Source: Bacteriovoracaceae bacterium
GTDB lineage: Bacteria > Bdellovibrionota > UBA1018
Assembly (NCBI GenBank): GCA_023250795.1
Contig: JAHFAB010000029.1
Coordinates: forward strand, 1 to 11,236
Reading direction: 5' to 3'
Length of the DNA: 11,236 bases
Shown: piece by piece, positions 1-7,222 of the stretch
Numbering within the stretch: position 1 is the first letter of the stretch
How the letters are laid out: every line of letters starts with the position of its first letter
Notes under the pieces: generated by a model
The model's input: the letters and a program-made list of their open reading frames with translations, nothing else
The model's database searches: none
What the model was told of the DNA's origin: nothing
Program-made: the position numbers and the translations under genes

Positions 1-79
1 ACGACTTTTTTTGGGTTTACCGTAAACAACTTGTCGGGTGCACGCACTGCCTTCGACATGCACTAAAAAGCCGTTTTTT

Positions 80-109
80 TTGACAAATGGTGCCTATTAG
101 GCATATACT
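80..109 (+). promoter_or_regulatory. sigma70-type promoter for the antitoxin-like gene
   Basis: A perfect -35 box TTGACA lies at 80-85 and a good -10 box TATACT at 104-109, separated by 18 bp. Transcription would start near 116 and give a leader of about 30 nt before the GTG at 147. The leader carries GGAG at 133-136, ten bases before that start. This is the best consensus promoter in the window. A palindrome fills part of the spacer, so the promoter is probably repressible. Nothing convincing is seen in positions 1-79: short open frames run in from the left edge and stop by about position 83, and I do not recognise them. Confidence 0.65.
91..103. promoter_or_regulatory. candidate operator palindrome inside the promoter spacer
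   Basis: TGCCTA-T-TAGGCA is a perfect 6+1+6 inverted repeat lying wholly between the -35 and -10 boxes and ending where the -10 box begins. Ribbon-helix-helix antitoxins of the CopG type are known to bind short palindromes over their own promoters. The gene directly downstream encodes such a protein, so autoregulation is the natural reading. That link is inference, and another repressor could use the site. Confidence 0.45.
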
Positions 110-146
110 TATCACAGCTGAGACAGAACTATGGAGATAATTAACT

Positions 147-496
147 GTGAATAAAAAATTCAATTTAACAATAGAAGAAAAAAAATTGAAGCCTCTCTTG
201 GTTCAAACAATTGGGTTGAGGCTTCAAAAGAGTTAAAACAAGAAATTGTACGCTCTGCCTATAACCACGTTGCCTCCAGAAAGCGAGATGCGAGAGTCAA
301 TATTAGATTAGCTCAAAATACTGTTGATATTATTCGACAGCGTGCAAACGAAGAAGGGCTAGGCTATCAAACTTTGATGAGCAGTGTGCTTCATAGATTT
401 GCTATGGGACGTTTAGTTGAAAAACACTCTACGACCTGGGTTGCTGAAGAACCCACTCCAACGATCACTCGAAAACGGATGCGCAAGAAAAAGTGA
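147..496 (+). pseudogene. CopG/RHH antitoxin-like protein, frameshifted in an A8 tract
   Basis: From GTG 147 (GGAG at 133-136) the frame encodes VNKKFNLTIEEKK, then passes an eight-A run at 178-185 and shifts. The continuation lies in the other frame, from 185 to TGA 494-496. One more A would restore an uninterrupted protein of about 116 residues. The second frame reads RDARVNIRLAQNTVDIIRQR, then NEEGLGYQTLMSSVLHRFAM and GRLVEK. This fits the ribbon-helix-helix DNA-binding domain of CopG-type antitoxins (COG5304-like, identified from memory): a beta strand, two helices, and the YQTL-S-LH-GRLVEK signature. The tail after VEK is basic (RKRMRKKK). Such proteins normally neutralise a partner toxin and repress their own operon. 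No toxin gene is visible on either side, so it may be an orphan. The second frame has no good start codon of its own. The shift may be a sequencing error in the homopolymer, true decay, or a site where slippage restores the frame. Confidence 0.7.
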
Positions 497-509
497 GCTA
501 GTTACCGCC

Positions 510-590
510 TTGAACTTCGCAAAAAGTGAAGAGTTATGGATGAAGGGGTGGGGCCTATGCCTTGTTTATTTCACTTTTTGCGAAATTCAA
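510..590. repeat. 21-bp inverted repeat (hairpin) between antitoxin and murE
   Basis: The arms at 510-530 and 570-590 match at 20 of 21 positions around a 39-nt loop. The 15-bp core TTCGCAAAAAGTGAA (516-530) is perfectly complemented at 570-584. No T-tract follows, so it is not a textbook terminator, although it lies 13 bp after the antitoxin stop and could end or stabilise that transcript. It may also be a small dispersed palindromic repeat. The loop has no obvious inner stem. Confidence 0.65.
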
Positions 591-605
591 AGAAGCAAGA
601 GCTCT

Positions 606-634
606 TTGCCTTTATCATAAAAAAACAGTATAAG
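606..634 (+). promoter_or_regulatory. putative promoter of the murE-murG operon
   Basis: TTGCCT (606-611, 4 of 6 matches to the -35 consensus) and TATAAG (629-634, 5 of 6 to the -10 consensus) are spaced by exactly 17 bp. Transcription would begin near 641, about 26 nt before the murE ATG. The position just upstream of the first gene of a tightly packed operon supports the call. It means the mur genes here need not depend on the upstream part of a dcw cluster. Confidence 0.45.
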
Positions 635-666
635 TGATCAACTAACTAATTTGAGCAGAATTTTTT

Positions 667-2145
667 ATGAATACCACCCCACTCTCTACAGTCATCGTAG
701 GATTGCCCACCGAGACGCTTACTCAAATTCCAGTAGAGCTTTTAGAAACCCAGGTGAGCTCTGTCACTTCGGATTCTCGTGAAGTTCAAAAAAATACCCT
801 CTTTGTTGCGATCCAAGGCACTCAGCATGACGGACACGACCACATAGACGCCGCTGTAAAAAAAGGGGCGCTTCTGGTTTTTGGTGAAAAATCCCCATCC
901 CAATCCAACCCTCCCTATGTGCACGTCGCAAACTCCAGGCTCACCCTCGCTCACCTTGCAGCCAACTTCTATGGCAACCCCTCACACTCCATGCTCGTCA
1001 TCGGAGTCACCGGCACTAGTGGAAAAACAACCACGACTTATCTTTTAGAATCCATCCTCAATACAGCCCAATACAAAACCGGTGTCATTGGCACAGTCAA
1101 TATTCGTTATGGAAAAAAAATCCAGCCATCAGATCTGACCACACCTGGCCCAGTTGAAATTCAAAAACTTCTTTCCACTATGAAAGCTGAGGGATGTACT
1201 GCCGTAGTAATGGAAGTTTCTTCTCATGCTCTGAAACAAGATCGCACTGCACGAATCGCGTACGACGCAGTCATATTCACCAATCTCTCACCCGAACATC
1301 AGGATTTTCATCCGGACATGGAAGATTATTTTCTATCAAAACAAAAGCTTTTCACCCAAAGTGTAAAAGAATCTACAGATGCTGGGAAAACAGTCATCGC
1401 AGCAATCAATGAAGTCGATCCCTACGGAGAAAGACTGCTCCACTCCCTAGAATCGCATAAATTAATCTTAATCCCTTTCGGTAGCCACACAACCCTCGAT
1501 CAACTCAAATACTCAGCCTCTGGTATTTCTGGAGAAAATTTTCAATCCCACTTGATTGGCCGATTTAACGCATCCAATATTTTAGGCGCAATTGCCGTAG
1601 CCCAAGGCTTACAAATCGGAAAAATCTCAGAAGGCATTTCTGCACTAAAACAAGTCCCCGGACGACTTGAGCCAGTCCCGAACTCTAAAGGCATCCATGT
1701 TTGGGTGGACTATGCACATAAACCTGAAGCCCTCAAAATGGTTTTGGAGACGCTGCAGACGTTTAAACAAAAAAATCGCCTGATTACCGTATTTGGCTGT
1801 GGCGGAGATCGAGATCGGAAAAAACGCCCTTTGATGGGAAAATACGCAGTCGAGCTTTCTGATTTTGCGATCATCACTTCAGACAACCCTAGAACCGAAG
1901 ACCCTAAACAGATCATCGACGAAATTTTAGAAGGCACAAAGGGTTTTAGAAACTACTCCGTAGAGCCTGATCGAAAAAAAGCCATCTACAGTGCGATAAA
2001 AATGGCACGGACAGGCGACCACATCCTCATTGCCGGCAAAGGGCACGAAGACTATCAGATGATTGCCGACCCTCACGCCCAGGGTAAAACGATAAAAATC
2101 CACCTCTCCGACAAAGAAATCGCAAAAGAGGCATTGCACTCTTGA
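667..2145 (+). CDS. murE: UDP-MurNAc-L-Ala-D-Glu--meso-diaminopimelate ligase
   Basis: This cytoplasmic Mur ligase adds the third amino acid to the peptidoglycan precursor, using ATP to join meso-diaminopimelate to UDP-MurNAc-L-Ala-D-Glu. The 492-residue product has the usual three-domain length. The N-terminal UDP-binding part contains TSDSR (34-38). The ATP-binding loop is VTGTSGKTTTTY (114-125), followed by SSHAL (185-189) and the SKQKLF segment (224-229), where the carbamylated lysine region lies. The C-terminal domain has VDYAHKPEAL, GCGGDRDRKKRPLM (377-390) and GKGHE (457-461). DNPR at 406-409 is the known meso-DAP selectivity motif; lysine-adding enzymes differ there. The ATG start has only a weak ribosome site (GAGCAGA), but the upstream residues fit the family N-terminus. 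It is first in the operon, 34 bp before mraY. murF, which usually follows murE, is missing. Confidence 0.95.
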   Translation: MNTTPLSTVIVGLPTETLTQIPVELLETQVSSVTSDSREVQKNTLFVAIQGTQHDGHDHIDAAVKKGALLVFGEKSPSQSNPPYVHVANSRLTLAHLAANFYGNPSHSMLVIGVTGTSGKTTTTYLLESILNTAQYKTGVIGTVNIRYGKKIQPSDLTTPGPVEIQKLLSTMKAEGCTAVVMEVSSHALKQDRTARIAYDAVIFTNLSPEHQDFHPDMEDYFLSKQKLFTQSVKESTDAGKTVIAAINEVDPYGERLLHSLESHKLILIPFGSHTTLDQLKYSASGISGENFQSHLIGRFNASNILGAIAVAQGLQIGKISEGISALKQVPGRLEPVPNSKGIHVWVDYAHKPEALKMVLETLQTFKQKNRLITVFGCGGDRDRKKRPLMGKYAVELSDFAIITSDNPRTEDPKQIIDEILEGTKGFRNYSVEPDRKKAIYSAIKMARTGDHILIAGKGHEDYQMIADPHAQGKTIKIHLSDKEIAKEALHS

Positions 2146-2179
2146 CTTTAGATTTCGAAATTCAGTAGCATCCAAACCT

Positions 2180-3256
2180 ATGCTCTATCACTTGCTCTAC
2201 CCGCTCCATACTCACTATTCTTTTTTGAATGTGTTCAAGTACATCAGTTTTCGTACTTTCGGAGCCTCCATCACGAGCGTTTTGCTCTGCATGCTTGTGG
2301 GGCCATCGTTCATTCGGCTCCTCCAGAAAAAGCAAATTGGACAATCAATCCGAGATGACGGCCCAAAATCGCACCTCATCAAAAAGGGGACTCCCACCAT
2401 GGGAGGGGGACTGATTCTTTTAGCTATTGTAATTCCAACGCTGTTTTGGGCTGATTTGACCAATAAAAATATTTGGATAGCCCTCGTCACCACTGGTATT
2501 TTTGGACTGATTGGCTATCTCGACGATTATAAAAAAGTGATCCTCAAAAACTCAAAAGGGATTTCGGGTAAAACAAAACTGGTTTTACAGGGTCTGACAG
2601 CTTTGGGCGCCGCCTACGCAATCTATGTTCTTCGTGATACTCCAGCTGTTCTCAAATTTCCGTTTTTCAAGGGATGGGCTCTGGATTTGGGTTGGATGTT
2701 TATTCCTTTCACGGTTTTTGTCATCGTTGGAGCCTCTAACGCAGTGAACCTCACTGATGGGTTAGATGGCCTGGCGGCAGGTCCTGTGATGACCTGCGCA
2801 ACCACTTTTTTGATCTTGGCCTACTGTGCCGGTCACGTTAAGATTGCGGAATATTTACAGATTCCCTATATTCCTGGATCTGGAGAACTCTCCATATTTT
2901 TGGGAACGGTCGCAGCTTCGTGTCTGGGATTTTTATGGTTTAACACCTATCCCGCACAAGTTTTTATGGGAGATGTGGGATCCCTCCCACTGGGAGCTGC
3001 CTTGGGGGTCGTTTCAGTCATCACAAAAAATGAAATCTTGCTTGCTCTTTGTGGTGGAATTTTTGTATTGGAAGCACTCTCGGTGATGGCACAGGTTGTC
3101 TCATTCAAACTCACTGGAAAGCGAGTTTTTAGAATGGCTCCGATCCATCATCATTTTGAATTAAAAGGCTGGTCAGAGCCTAAAGTAATTGTGAGATTTT
3201 GGATTTTATCTATTCTGCTTGCGTTGTTTACGTTGTCGACTTTGAAACTGAGGTAA
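2180..3256 (+). CDS. mraY: phospho-MurNAc-pentapeptide transferase (lipid I synthase)
   Basis: This integral membrane enzyme transfers phospho-MurNAc-pentapeptide from UDP to undecaprenyl phosphate, making lipid I at the inner face of the cytoplasmic membrane. The 358-residue protein matches the usual length of about 360. It shows the family blocks in order: FLNVFKYISFRT near the N-terminus, GTPTMGG (70-76), the aspartate pair in DDYKK (115-119), NLTDGLDGL (190-198), FNTYPAQVFMGDVGSL (254-269) and the histidine-rich PIHHHFELKGW (321-331) before the last helix. About ten hydrophobic segments are visible. The aspartates D115, D116 and that of FMGD are the magnesium and catalytic residues known from the family. 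The gene lies 34 bp after murE and 34 bp before murD. The ATG has no strong Shine-Dalgarno sequence, so translation may depend on coupling. Confidence 0.96.
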   Translation: MLYHLLYPLHTHYSFLNVFKYISFRTFGASITSVLLCMLVGPSFIRLLQKKQIGQSIRDDGPKSHLIKKGTPTMGGGLILLAIVIPTLFWADLTNKNIWIALVTTGIFGLIGYLDDYKKVILKNSKGISGKTKLVLQGLTALGAAYAIYVLRDTPAVLKFPFFKGWALDLGWMFIPFTVFVIVGASNAVNLTDGLDGLAAGPVMTCATTFLILAYCAGHVKIAEYLQIPYIPGSGELSIFLGTVAASCLGFLWFNTYPAQVFMGDVGSLPLGAALGVVSVITKNEILLALCGGIFVLEALSVMAQVVSFKLTGKRVFRMAPIHHHFELKGWSEPKVIVRFWILSILLALFTLSTLKLR

Positions 3257-3290
3257 GCGCTTAGAAGTTAGAACAGAGGAAAAGGAAGAA

Positions 3291-4676
3291 ATGAGCAAAT
3301 TCAAAGGAAAAAAAGTTTTGGTTGTCGGATTCGGACTCTCAGGAGTTGCTGTGGCCCGATACATGAGCAAGCAAGGTGCTAAAGTCATGGTGACAGACCT
3401 GAAACAAAAAAGTGAACTCACAGAGTCTGTCAGCGCCTGCGCCGATTTGAAAGTTGAATATGAATTAGGCAGACATAATCAGAAAAGTTTCCTCACCGCT
3501 GATCTAATCGTCGTCAGCCCTGGCGTGCCCCTGAACATCAAGCCTCTCGAAGAAGCTGCCGTTGCGAAAGTTCCTATTACTAATGAGATTGAACTTGCTG
3601 CAAGTGCGTTAAAAGAGCCCCTCATCGCCATTACTGGAACGAATGGAAAAACAACCACGACTATCCTCGTAGGCGAAATGTTCCAAGCTGACAAAAAACC
3701 GGCCTATGTTGGAGGAAATATTGGAAAGCCTTTGTTAAACTATGTGAACTCAGGTGAAAAAGTAGATGTAGTGATCTCTGAGCTGTCTAGTTTTCAATTA
3801 GACCTGACGCAGAAACTAGTCCCAGCCGTCGCAGTTTTTACTAATATCGAAGAAGACCACTTAGATCGTTACGGAAGTTTCCAAAATTATATTGAATCTA
3901 AAAAGAGATTATTAAAAAACTGTGACAAAAATAGCTTTGTTATTTTGAACTATGATAATTCCAACGTTGCTGCCTTTGCCGCTGAAACTCCCGGAAAAGT
4001 TTTATGGTTCACCAAGCAAAACCCAATGACTATTGGTGGGAGGTTCGCTGAAGAGTTTATGGGAGCCTACTACATTCCAGAGACTAAAAAAATAATCGCT
4101 AAAATTACTGGTAAGGATGAATCCTACGATGTCTCCCAACTGAAAATCTTTGGTGATCATAATAAAGAAAATCTCATGGCTGCCATCTGTACTGCGAGAG
4201 TGATGGGAGTCAGTCCACAAGCGATACAGACTGTCATCAATACTTTCAAAGGCGTGCCCCATCGTCTCGAATTTGTGAGAAAAAAGGATGGAGTTTATTT
4301 CTTCAACGACTCTAAGGGCACCAATGTTATGAGCTTGCAACGAAGTCTGGCGGCCTTTAACTCTAAGAATCAAATCATCCTCGTGGCTGGCGGTAAAGAC
4401 AAAGGGATGGATTTTACGCCCCTTGCTGATTTAGTCCGTAAAAAATGCAAAATTATTATTCTTGTGGGGGAGGCCAAAGAAAAACTCAACCGTGCCCTAG
4501 GCGATTGTGCTGAAACATTCTTAGTTGGAACATTCGAAGAAGCAATATTACTTGCCTACCAAAAATCCAGGAATGGGGATATCATACTCTTATCTCCGGG
4601 ATGTGCCAGTTACGACATGTTCCGAAATTATGAGGAACGGGGCGATTACTTCAAAAAATTGGTTAACCAGCTTTAG
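3291..4676 (+). CDS. murD: UDP-N-acetylmuramoyl-L-alanine--D-glutamate ligase
   Basis: This is the second amino-acid-adding ligase of the pathway, joining D-glutamate to UDP-MurNAc-L-Ala in the cytoplasm with ATP. The 461 residues show all three domains. The N-terminal Rossmann-like UDP-binding fold begins KVLVVGFGLSGVAVARYM. The central ATPase carries GTNGKTTT (116-123), SSFQL (166-170), the EEDHLDRY loop (187-194) and a likely carbamylated lysine at 204 (ESKKRLL). The C-terminal domain has HRLE (324-327), NDSKGTN (339-345), GGKDKG (367-372) and the SPGCASYD...NYEERG block (435-451). The ATG follows a clear purine-rich ribosome site (GAGGAAAAGGAAG). Its 3' end probably overlaps the start of ftsW. 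Confidence 0.96.
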   Translation: MSKFKGKKVLVVGFGLSGVAVARYMSKQGAKVMVTDLKQKSELTESVSACADLKVEYELGRHNQKSFLTADLIVVSPGVPLNIKPLEEAAVAKVPITNEIELAASALKEPLIAITGTNGKTTTTILVGEMFQADKKPAYVGGNIGKPLLNYVNSGEKVDVVISELSSFQLDLTQKLVPAVAVFTNIEEDHLDRYGSFQNYIESKKRLLKNCDKNSFVILNYDNSNVAAFAAETPGKVLWFTKQNPMTIGGRFAEEFMGAYYIPETKKIIAKITGKDESYDVSQLKIFGDHNKENLMAAICTARVMGVSPQAIQTVINTFKGVPHRLEFVRKKDGVYFFNDSKGTNVMSLQRSLAAFNSKNQIILVAGGKDKGMDFTPLADLVRKKCKIIILVGEAKEKLNRALGDCAETFLVGTFEEAILLAYQKSRNGDIILLSPGCASYDMFRNYEERGDYFKKLVNQL

Positions 4677-5791
4677 CAAACCAAAAGGCACACAAGAGCC
4701 AGAGCGCACTTGTGTGTGGCCCCTACCCGCACAGGGCATCGACTTGATGCTATTGGTGACCGTAGGATCCATGGTTCTTTTTGGTTTGCTCATGGTCTAT
4801 AGCGCATCGTTTATTTATGCCCAGGAAAGGACTGGAGACGGTTTTCTCTTTATCAAAAAGCAGTTCTTATTTTCGATTTTGGGGTTTCTTTCCCTCTTAG
4901 TCGTTTGTCGTTTGGATTATCGAAAGTGGGGGAGTTGGGGCTACCCAGTTTTAGGAATAGCCACAGTTCTCTTAGCCCTGGTCATGATTCCTGGGATGGG
5001 TAACCGGATGGGTGGAGCCCAACGCTGGTTACGTTTGGGTTTTCTAGGTTTTCAGCCAGGTGAATTTGCTAAATTTGCCCTCGTCGTTTTTGTGGCACAA
5101 CAACTAGATCGAAAACAAGAACGGCTGGGCGGTTTTACTGCCGGACTGTTGTCACAGTTTCTCATCCCCTTACCCGCACTGATTTTGCTCTTGGCTCAAC
5201 CCGATTTTGGATCCACTGCACTCATTATCATCGTTATTTTTGCACTCATGTTCCTTGCTGGAGTTCCAAAAAAATACTTGCTGATCACTTTAGGGTTGGC
5301 ATTACTTGTCGGCGCATACTTAGCTCTGGGTACTCCCTACAGACGGATGAGGGTACAAACTTTTTTGAATCCATGGAACGACCCCTCCGGTAAAGGCTTC
5401 CAGATCCTCCAGTCTTTTATTGGATTGCACAACGGACATATCTGGGGAGTGGGACTTGGAAACGGGAAAGAAAAATTGTTTTACCTACCCGAAGCCCACA
5501 ACGACTTTATTTTTGCAGTGATTGGTGAAGAGCTGGGGTTTTTAGGAATTTTAGGAGTTGTGTTTTCACAAGTACGGAGACCGGTTTGGGCTTTTCTTGG
5601 CCAGTGGGATCACCCTGATTTTAGGTCTCCAAGGATTTGTGAACATGTCAGTGGCTTTGGGATTAGTCCCGACCAAAGGCCTTACGTTACCGTTTATTAG
5701 TTATGGAGGATCTGCCCTTTTGGTGGATCTATTTGCAGTCGGTGTCTTGCTCAGCATTGCGAGAGGGCCACACGTTGAATCTAAAATCTAA
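4630..5791 (+). pseudogene. ftsW: septal peptidoglycan polymerase, broken by a frameshift and internal deletion
   Basis: FtsW is the SEDS-family glycan polymerase of the divisome, a polytopic membrane protein that polymerises lipid II with its partner FtsI. The first frame (from ATG 4630, or GTG 4714) contains LMVYSASFIYAQE, GAQRWLRLG, GFQPGEFAKFA, LLAQPDFGS and YLPEAHNDFIFAVIGEELG (5482-5538). The last block holds the catalytic aspartate region of the family. After GVVF (near 5565) this frame becomes nonsense and closes at TAG 5698-5700. The family sequence resumes in the next frame: GDRFGLFLASGITLILG, then PTKGLTLPFISYGGSALL, ending at TAA 5789-5791. Compared with FtsW proteins recalled from E. 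coli and B. subtilis, the distance from EELG to PTKGL is about 13-16 residues short. The lesion therefore looks like a deletion of about 40-50 bp that is not a multiple of three, rather than a single-base slip. It overlaps murD at its start and murG by 17 bp at its end. The exact start is uncertain because no clear ribosome site is present. Confidence 0.85.
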
Positions 5792-6872
5792 AACCCTAAT
5801 CATCGCCGGAGGTGGCTCCGGCGGCCATGTCTTTGCTGGAATCGCCATTGCCGACGCTTGGAAAAAAGCTGCTTTGGGTGAAGTGACCTTTGTCGGAGCG
5901 CGCAGAGGCATAGAAGAAACCCTGGTGCCACGTGCAGGGTACCGGCTTTTGGTTTTACGCCTCGGATCACTGGTAGACGTAGGTTTGGTCAAAAAAATAA
6001 AAACTTCTATAAAACTCCCTTTTGCTTTTTTGAAGTCAGCCTGGATTTTATTATCGAAGCGACCTGATTTTGTGATTGGTGTAGGAGGATATGCCTCTGG
6101 TCCTTTTATTTTAACAGCTCGGTTAATGGGATGGATGTGGGGAGTTCGAGTCGCGATTTTAGAACAAAATGCAGTTCCTGGATTTACAAATCGGATTTTA
6201 GGCTGTTTTTCCCATCAGATATTTACAGCGTTTCCGGGAGTTGAAAAAGAGTTCCCACATGGAAAAGTGATTTTGACTGGAAACCCCGTACGCTCTTCTC
6301 TCAAAAAACTTCCGTCTCGTGCTCATGCAAAACCTTTTACGGTTTTTATTTTCGGTGGAAGTCAGGGAGCTATCGGAGTCAATACTCTTGTACTAGACGC
6401 ACTTCCATTTTTGAAAGACTTACATAGTGAGCTGCAATTCATCCATCAAACCGGCGAAAAAGACTTTGAGCGCATTTCTAAAGCTTATGGAGCTTTTGGA
6501 TTTCACACTTATCGGGTGGAAAAATTCATTCATGATATGGTTCAAGCTTACTCCGAAGCTTCATTGCTCATTTGCCGATCTGGATCCTCGACTTTGTTTG
6601 AGATTGCAGCCGTGGGAAGAGCTGCGATCTTTGTTCCACTGCCTTATCATACCGATCAACAACAACTAAAAAATGCCCAGATTTTTGAAAAAGCCAGAGC
6701 TGGCCTGATTTTAGAGCAGCTCAAATCTTCAGGGCTAGACTTGGCCCAGTTAATCCAAGATCTTTATTCCACTCCGCAGCGGATTGAAGAAATAGAAAAA
6801 AATGTCACCGCGTTTTATCGACCGGATGCCGCACAAATGATGGTGTCTGAGATGACACGTTTAAGCACTTGA
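5775..6872 (+). CDS. murG: UDP-GlcNAc:lipid I N-acetylglucosaminyltransferase (lipid II synthase)
   Basis: MurG is a peripheral membrane GT-B glycosyltransferase that adds GlcNAc to lipid I to make lipid II. I chose TTG 5775 because GAGAGG (5761-5766) stands eight bases upstream and the product (365 residues) then begins just before the family N-terminus; E. coli MurG has 355. An ATG at 5703 is in frame but would add 24 residues inside the ftsW coding region. Visible motifs are GGGSGGH (12-18), GVGGYASGP (102-110), LEQNAVPG (129-136), GNPVR (169-173), FGGSQGA (193-199), CRSGSSTLFE (267-276) and PLPYHTDQQQLKNA (288-301). These are the glycine-rich loops and the donor UDP-GlcNAc site of the family. 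The gene overlaps ftsW by 17 bp, which suggests translational coupling. murC, its usual downstream neighbour, is absent and a hairpin lies on the stop codon. Confidence 0.94.
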   Translation: MNLKSKTLIIAGGGSGGHVFAGIAIADAWKKAALGEVTFVGARRGIEETLVPRAGYRLLVLRLGSLVDVGLVKKIKTSIKLPFAFLKSAWILLSKRPDFVIGVGGYASGPFILTARLMGWMWGVRVAILEQNAVPGFTNRILGCFSHQIFTAFPGVEKEFPHGKVILTGNPVRSSLKKLPSRAHAKPFTVFIFGGSQGAIGVNTLVLDALPFLKDLHSELQFIHQTGEKDFERISKAYGAFGFHTYRVEKFIHDMVQAYSEASLLICRSGSSTLFEIAAVGRAAIFVPLPYHTDQQQLKNAQIFEKARAGLILEQLKSSGLDLAQLIQDLYSTPQRIEEIEKNVTAFYRPDAAQMMVSEMTRLST

Positions 6873-6910
6873 CCATTCTGACCTCAAAGTCATAATGGTC
6901 TTGACTTTTT
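6871..6910 (+). terminator. probable intrinsic terminator of the mur operon, overlapping the murG stop
   Basis: GACCATT (6871-6877) pairs with AATGGTC (6894-6900). The stem continues after one C/T mismatch through TGAC/GTCA, giving 11 paired positions around the six-base loop CTCAAA. It is followed by TTGAC and a T5 run (6906-6910). The stem begins inside the murG TGA codon. A second small hairpin GACC-CACA-GGTC (6912-6923) followed by ATTTT lies just behind. The T-tract is interrupted, so termination strength is uncertain. Confidence 0.5.
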
Positions 6911-6935
6911 AGACCCACAGGTCATTTTGGTCATA

Positions 6936-7193
6936 TTAAGGCAACTGCGCCAGAAACCGCGCAGCACTCACAGAACGTACAAGAGTATTGCCAACCTTTG
7001 CCAATTTCTTTTCTTTTTGGCCATTTAAAAAAATCTGAAAAGCATAGGGAGTTTCTACTCGTTCCAAAAAATATTTGATCGGCTGGGCGAGTTCTTGTTC
7101 TTGAAGTTTAACCTCAATTGCGATCCATGGCTTTCGGTTTTGTGTGATCGATACTGGACAAATTTTCACACCAATCAAAAACCGTCCGGACAT
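6936..7193 (-). pseudogene. C-terminal remnant resembling DUF4143 AAA ATPases
   Basis: The 85-codon minus-strand frame encodes NRKPWIAIEVKL, then IKYFLERVETPYAFQIF, and ends SAARFLAQLP. From memory this fits the extreme C-terminus of prokaryotic AAA ATPases with a C-terminal DUF4143 nuclease-like domain, which read like KPW-AIEVK...LKYF...IPYAFQV...SA..FL..L. Intact members have roughly 370-430 residues, so only about a fifth is present. Reading further upstream on the minus strand meets a stop at 7257-7259, and no ATPase motifs are found before the palindrome. The gene is therefore a truncated relic, and its missing part ends at the repeats at 7156-7389. These ATPases are often accessory genes of unknown role. 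The ATG at 7193 falls inside the inverted-repeat pair, so it is unlikely to be an original start. Confidence 0.55.
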
Positions 7194-7219
7194 TATTTGA
7201 TTGGTGTGAAATAATGTCC
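7156..7219. repeat. two abutting 32-bp units in head-to-head inverted orientation
   Basis: Unit A (7156-7187) and the reverse complement of unit B (7188-7219) agree at 26 of 32 positions and meet at the palindrome GTCCGGAC (7184-7191). The perfect core is 16 bp: TTTCACACCAATCAAA (7164-7179) against 7196-7211. Unit B is itself a hairpin, with GGACATTATTT (7188-7198) pairing with AAATAATGTCC (7209-7219) over a ten-base loop. Unit A lies within the DUF4143-like reading frame, so unit B looks like an inverted copy of coding sequence. CCAATCAA also occurs a third time at 7218-7225, running into the large palindrome. Confidence 0.7.
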
Positions 7220-7222
7220 AAT

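Noticed and set aside
1..83. Short open frames entering from the left edge, possibly the tail of an upstream toxin gene
   Set aside because: Two frames are open (to 66 and to 83), and neither ends in residues I can match to a known toxin family; too short to call.
417..620. 67-codon open frame between the antitoxin and murE
   Set aside because: It overlaps the 3' end of the antitoxin in another frame, runs through the inverted repeat, has no ribosome site and no recognisable composition.
5545..5600. Programmed ribosomal frameshift in ftsW
   Set aside because: No slippery heptamer with a downstream structure is evident, and residues expected between the two frames are missing rather than merely shifted.
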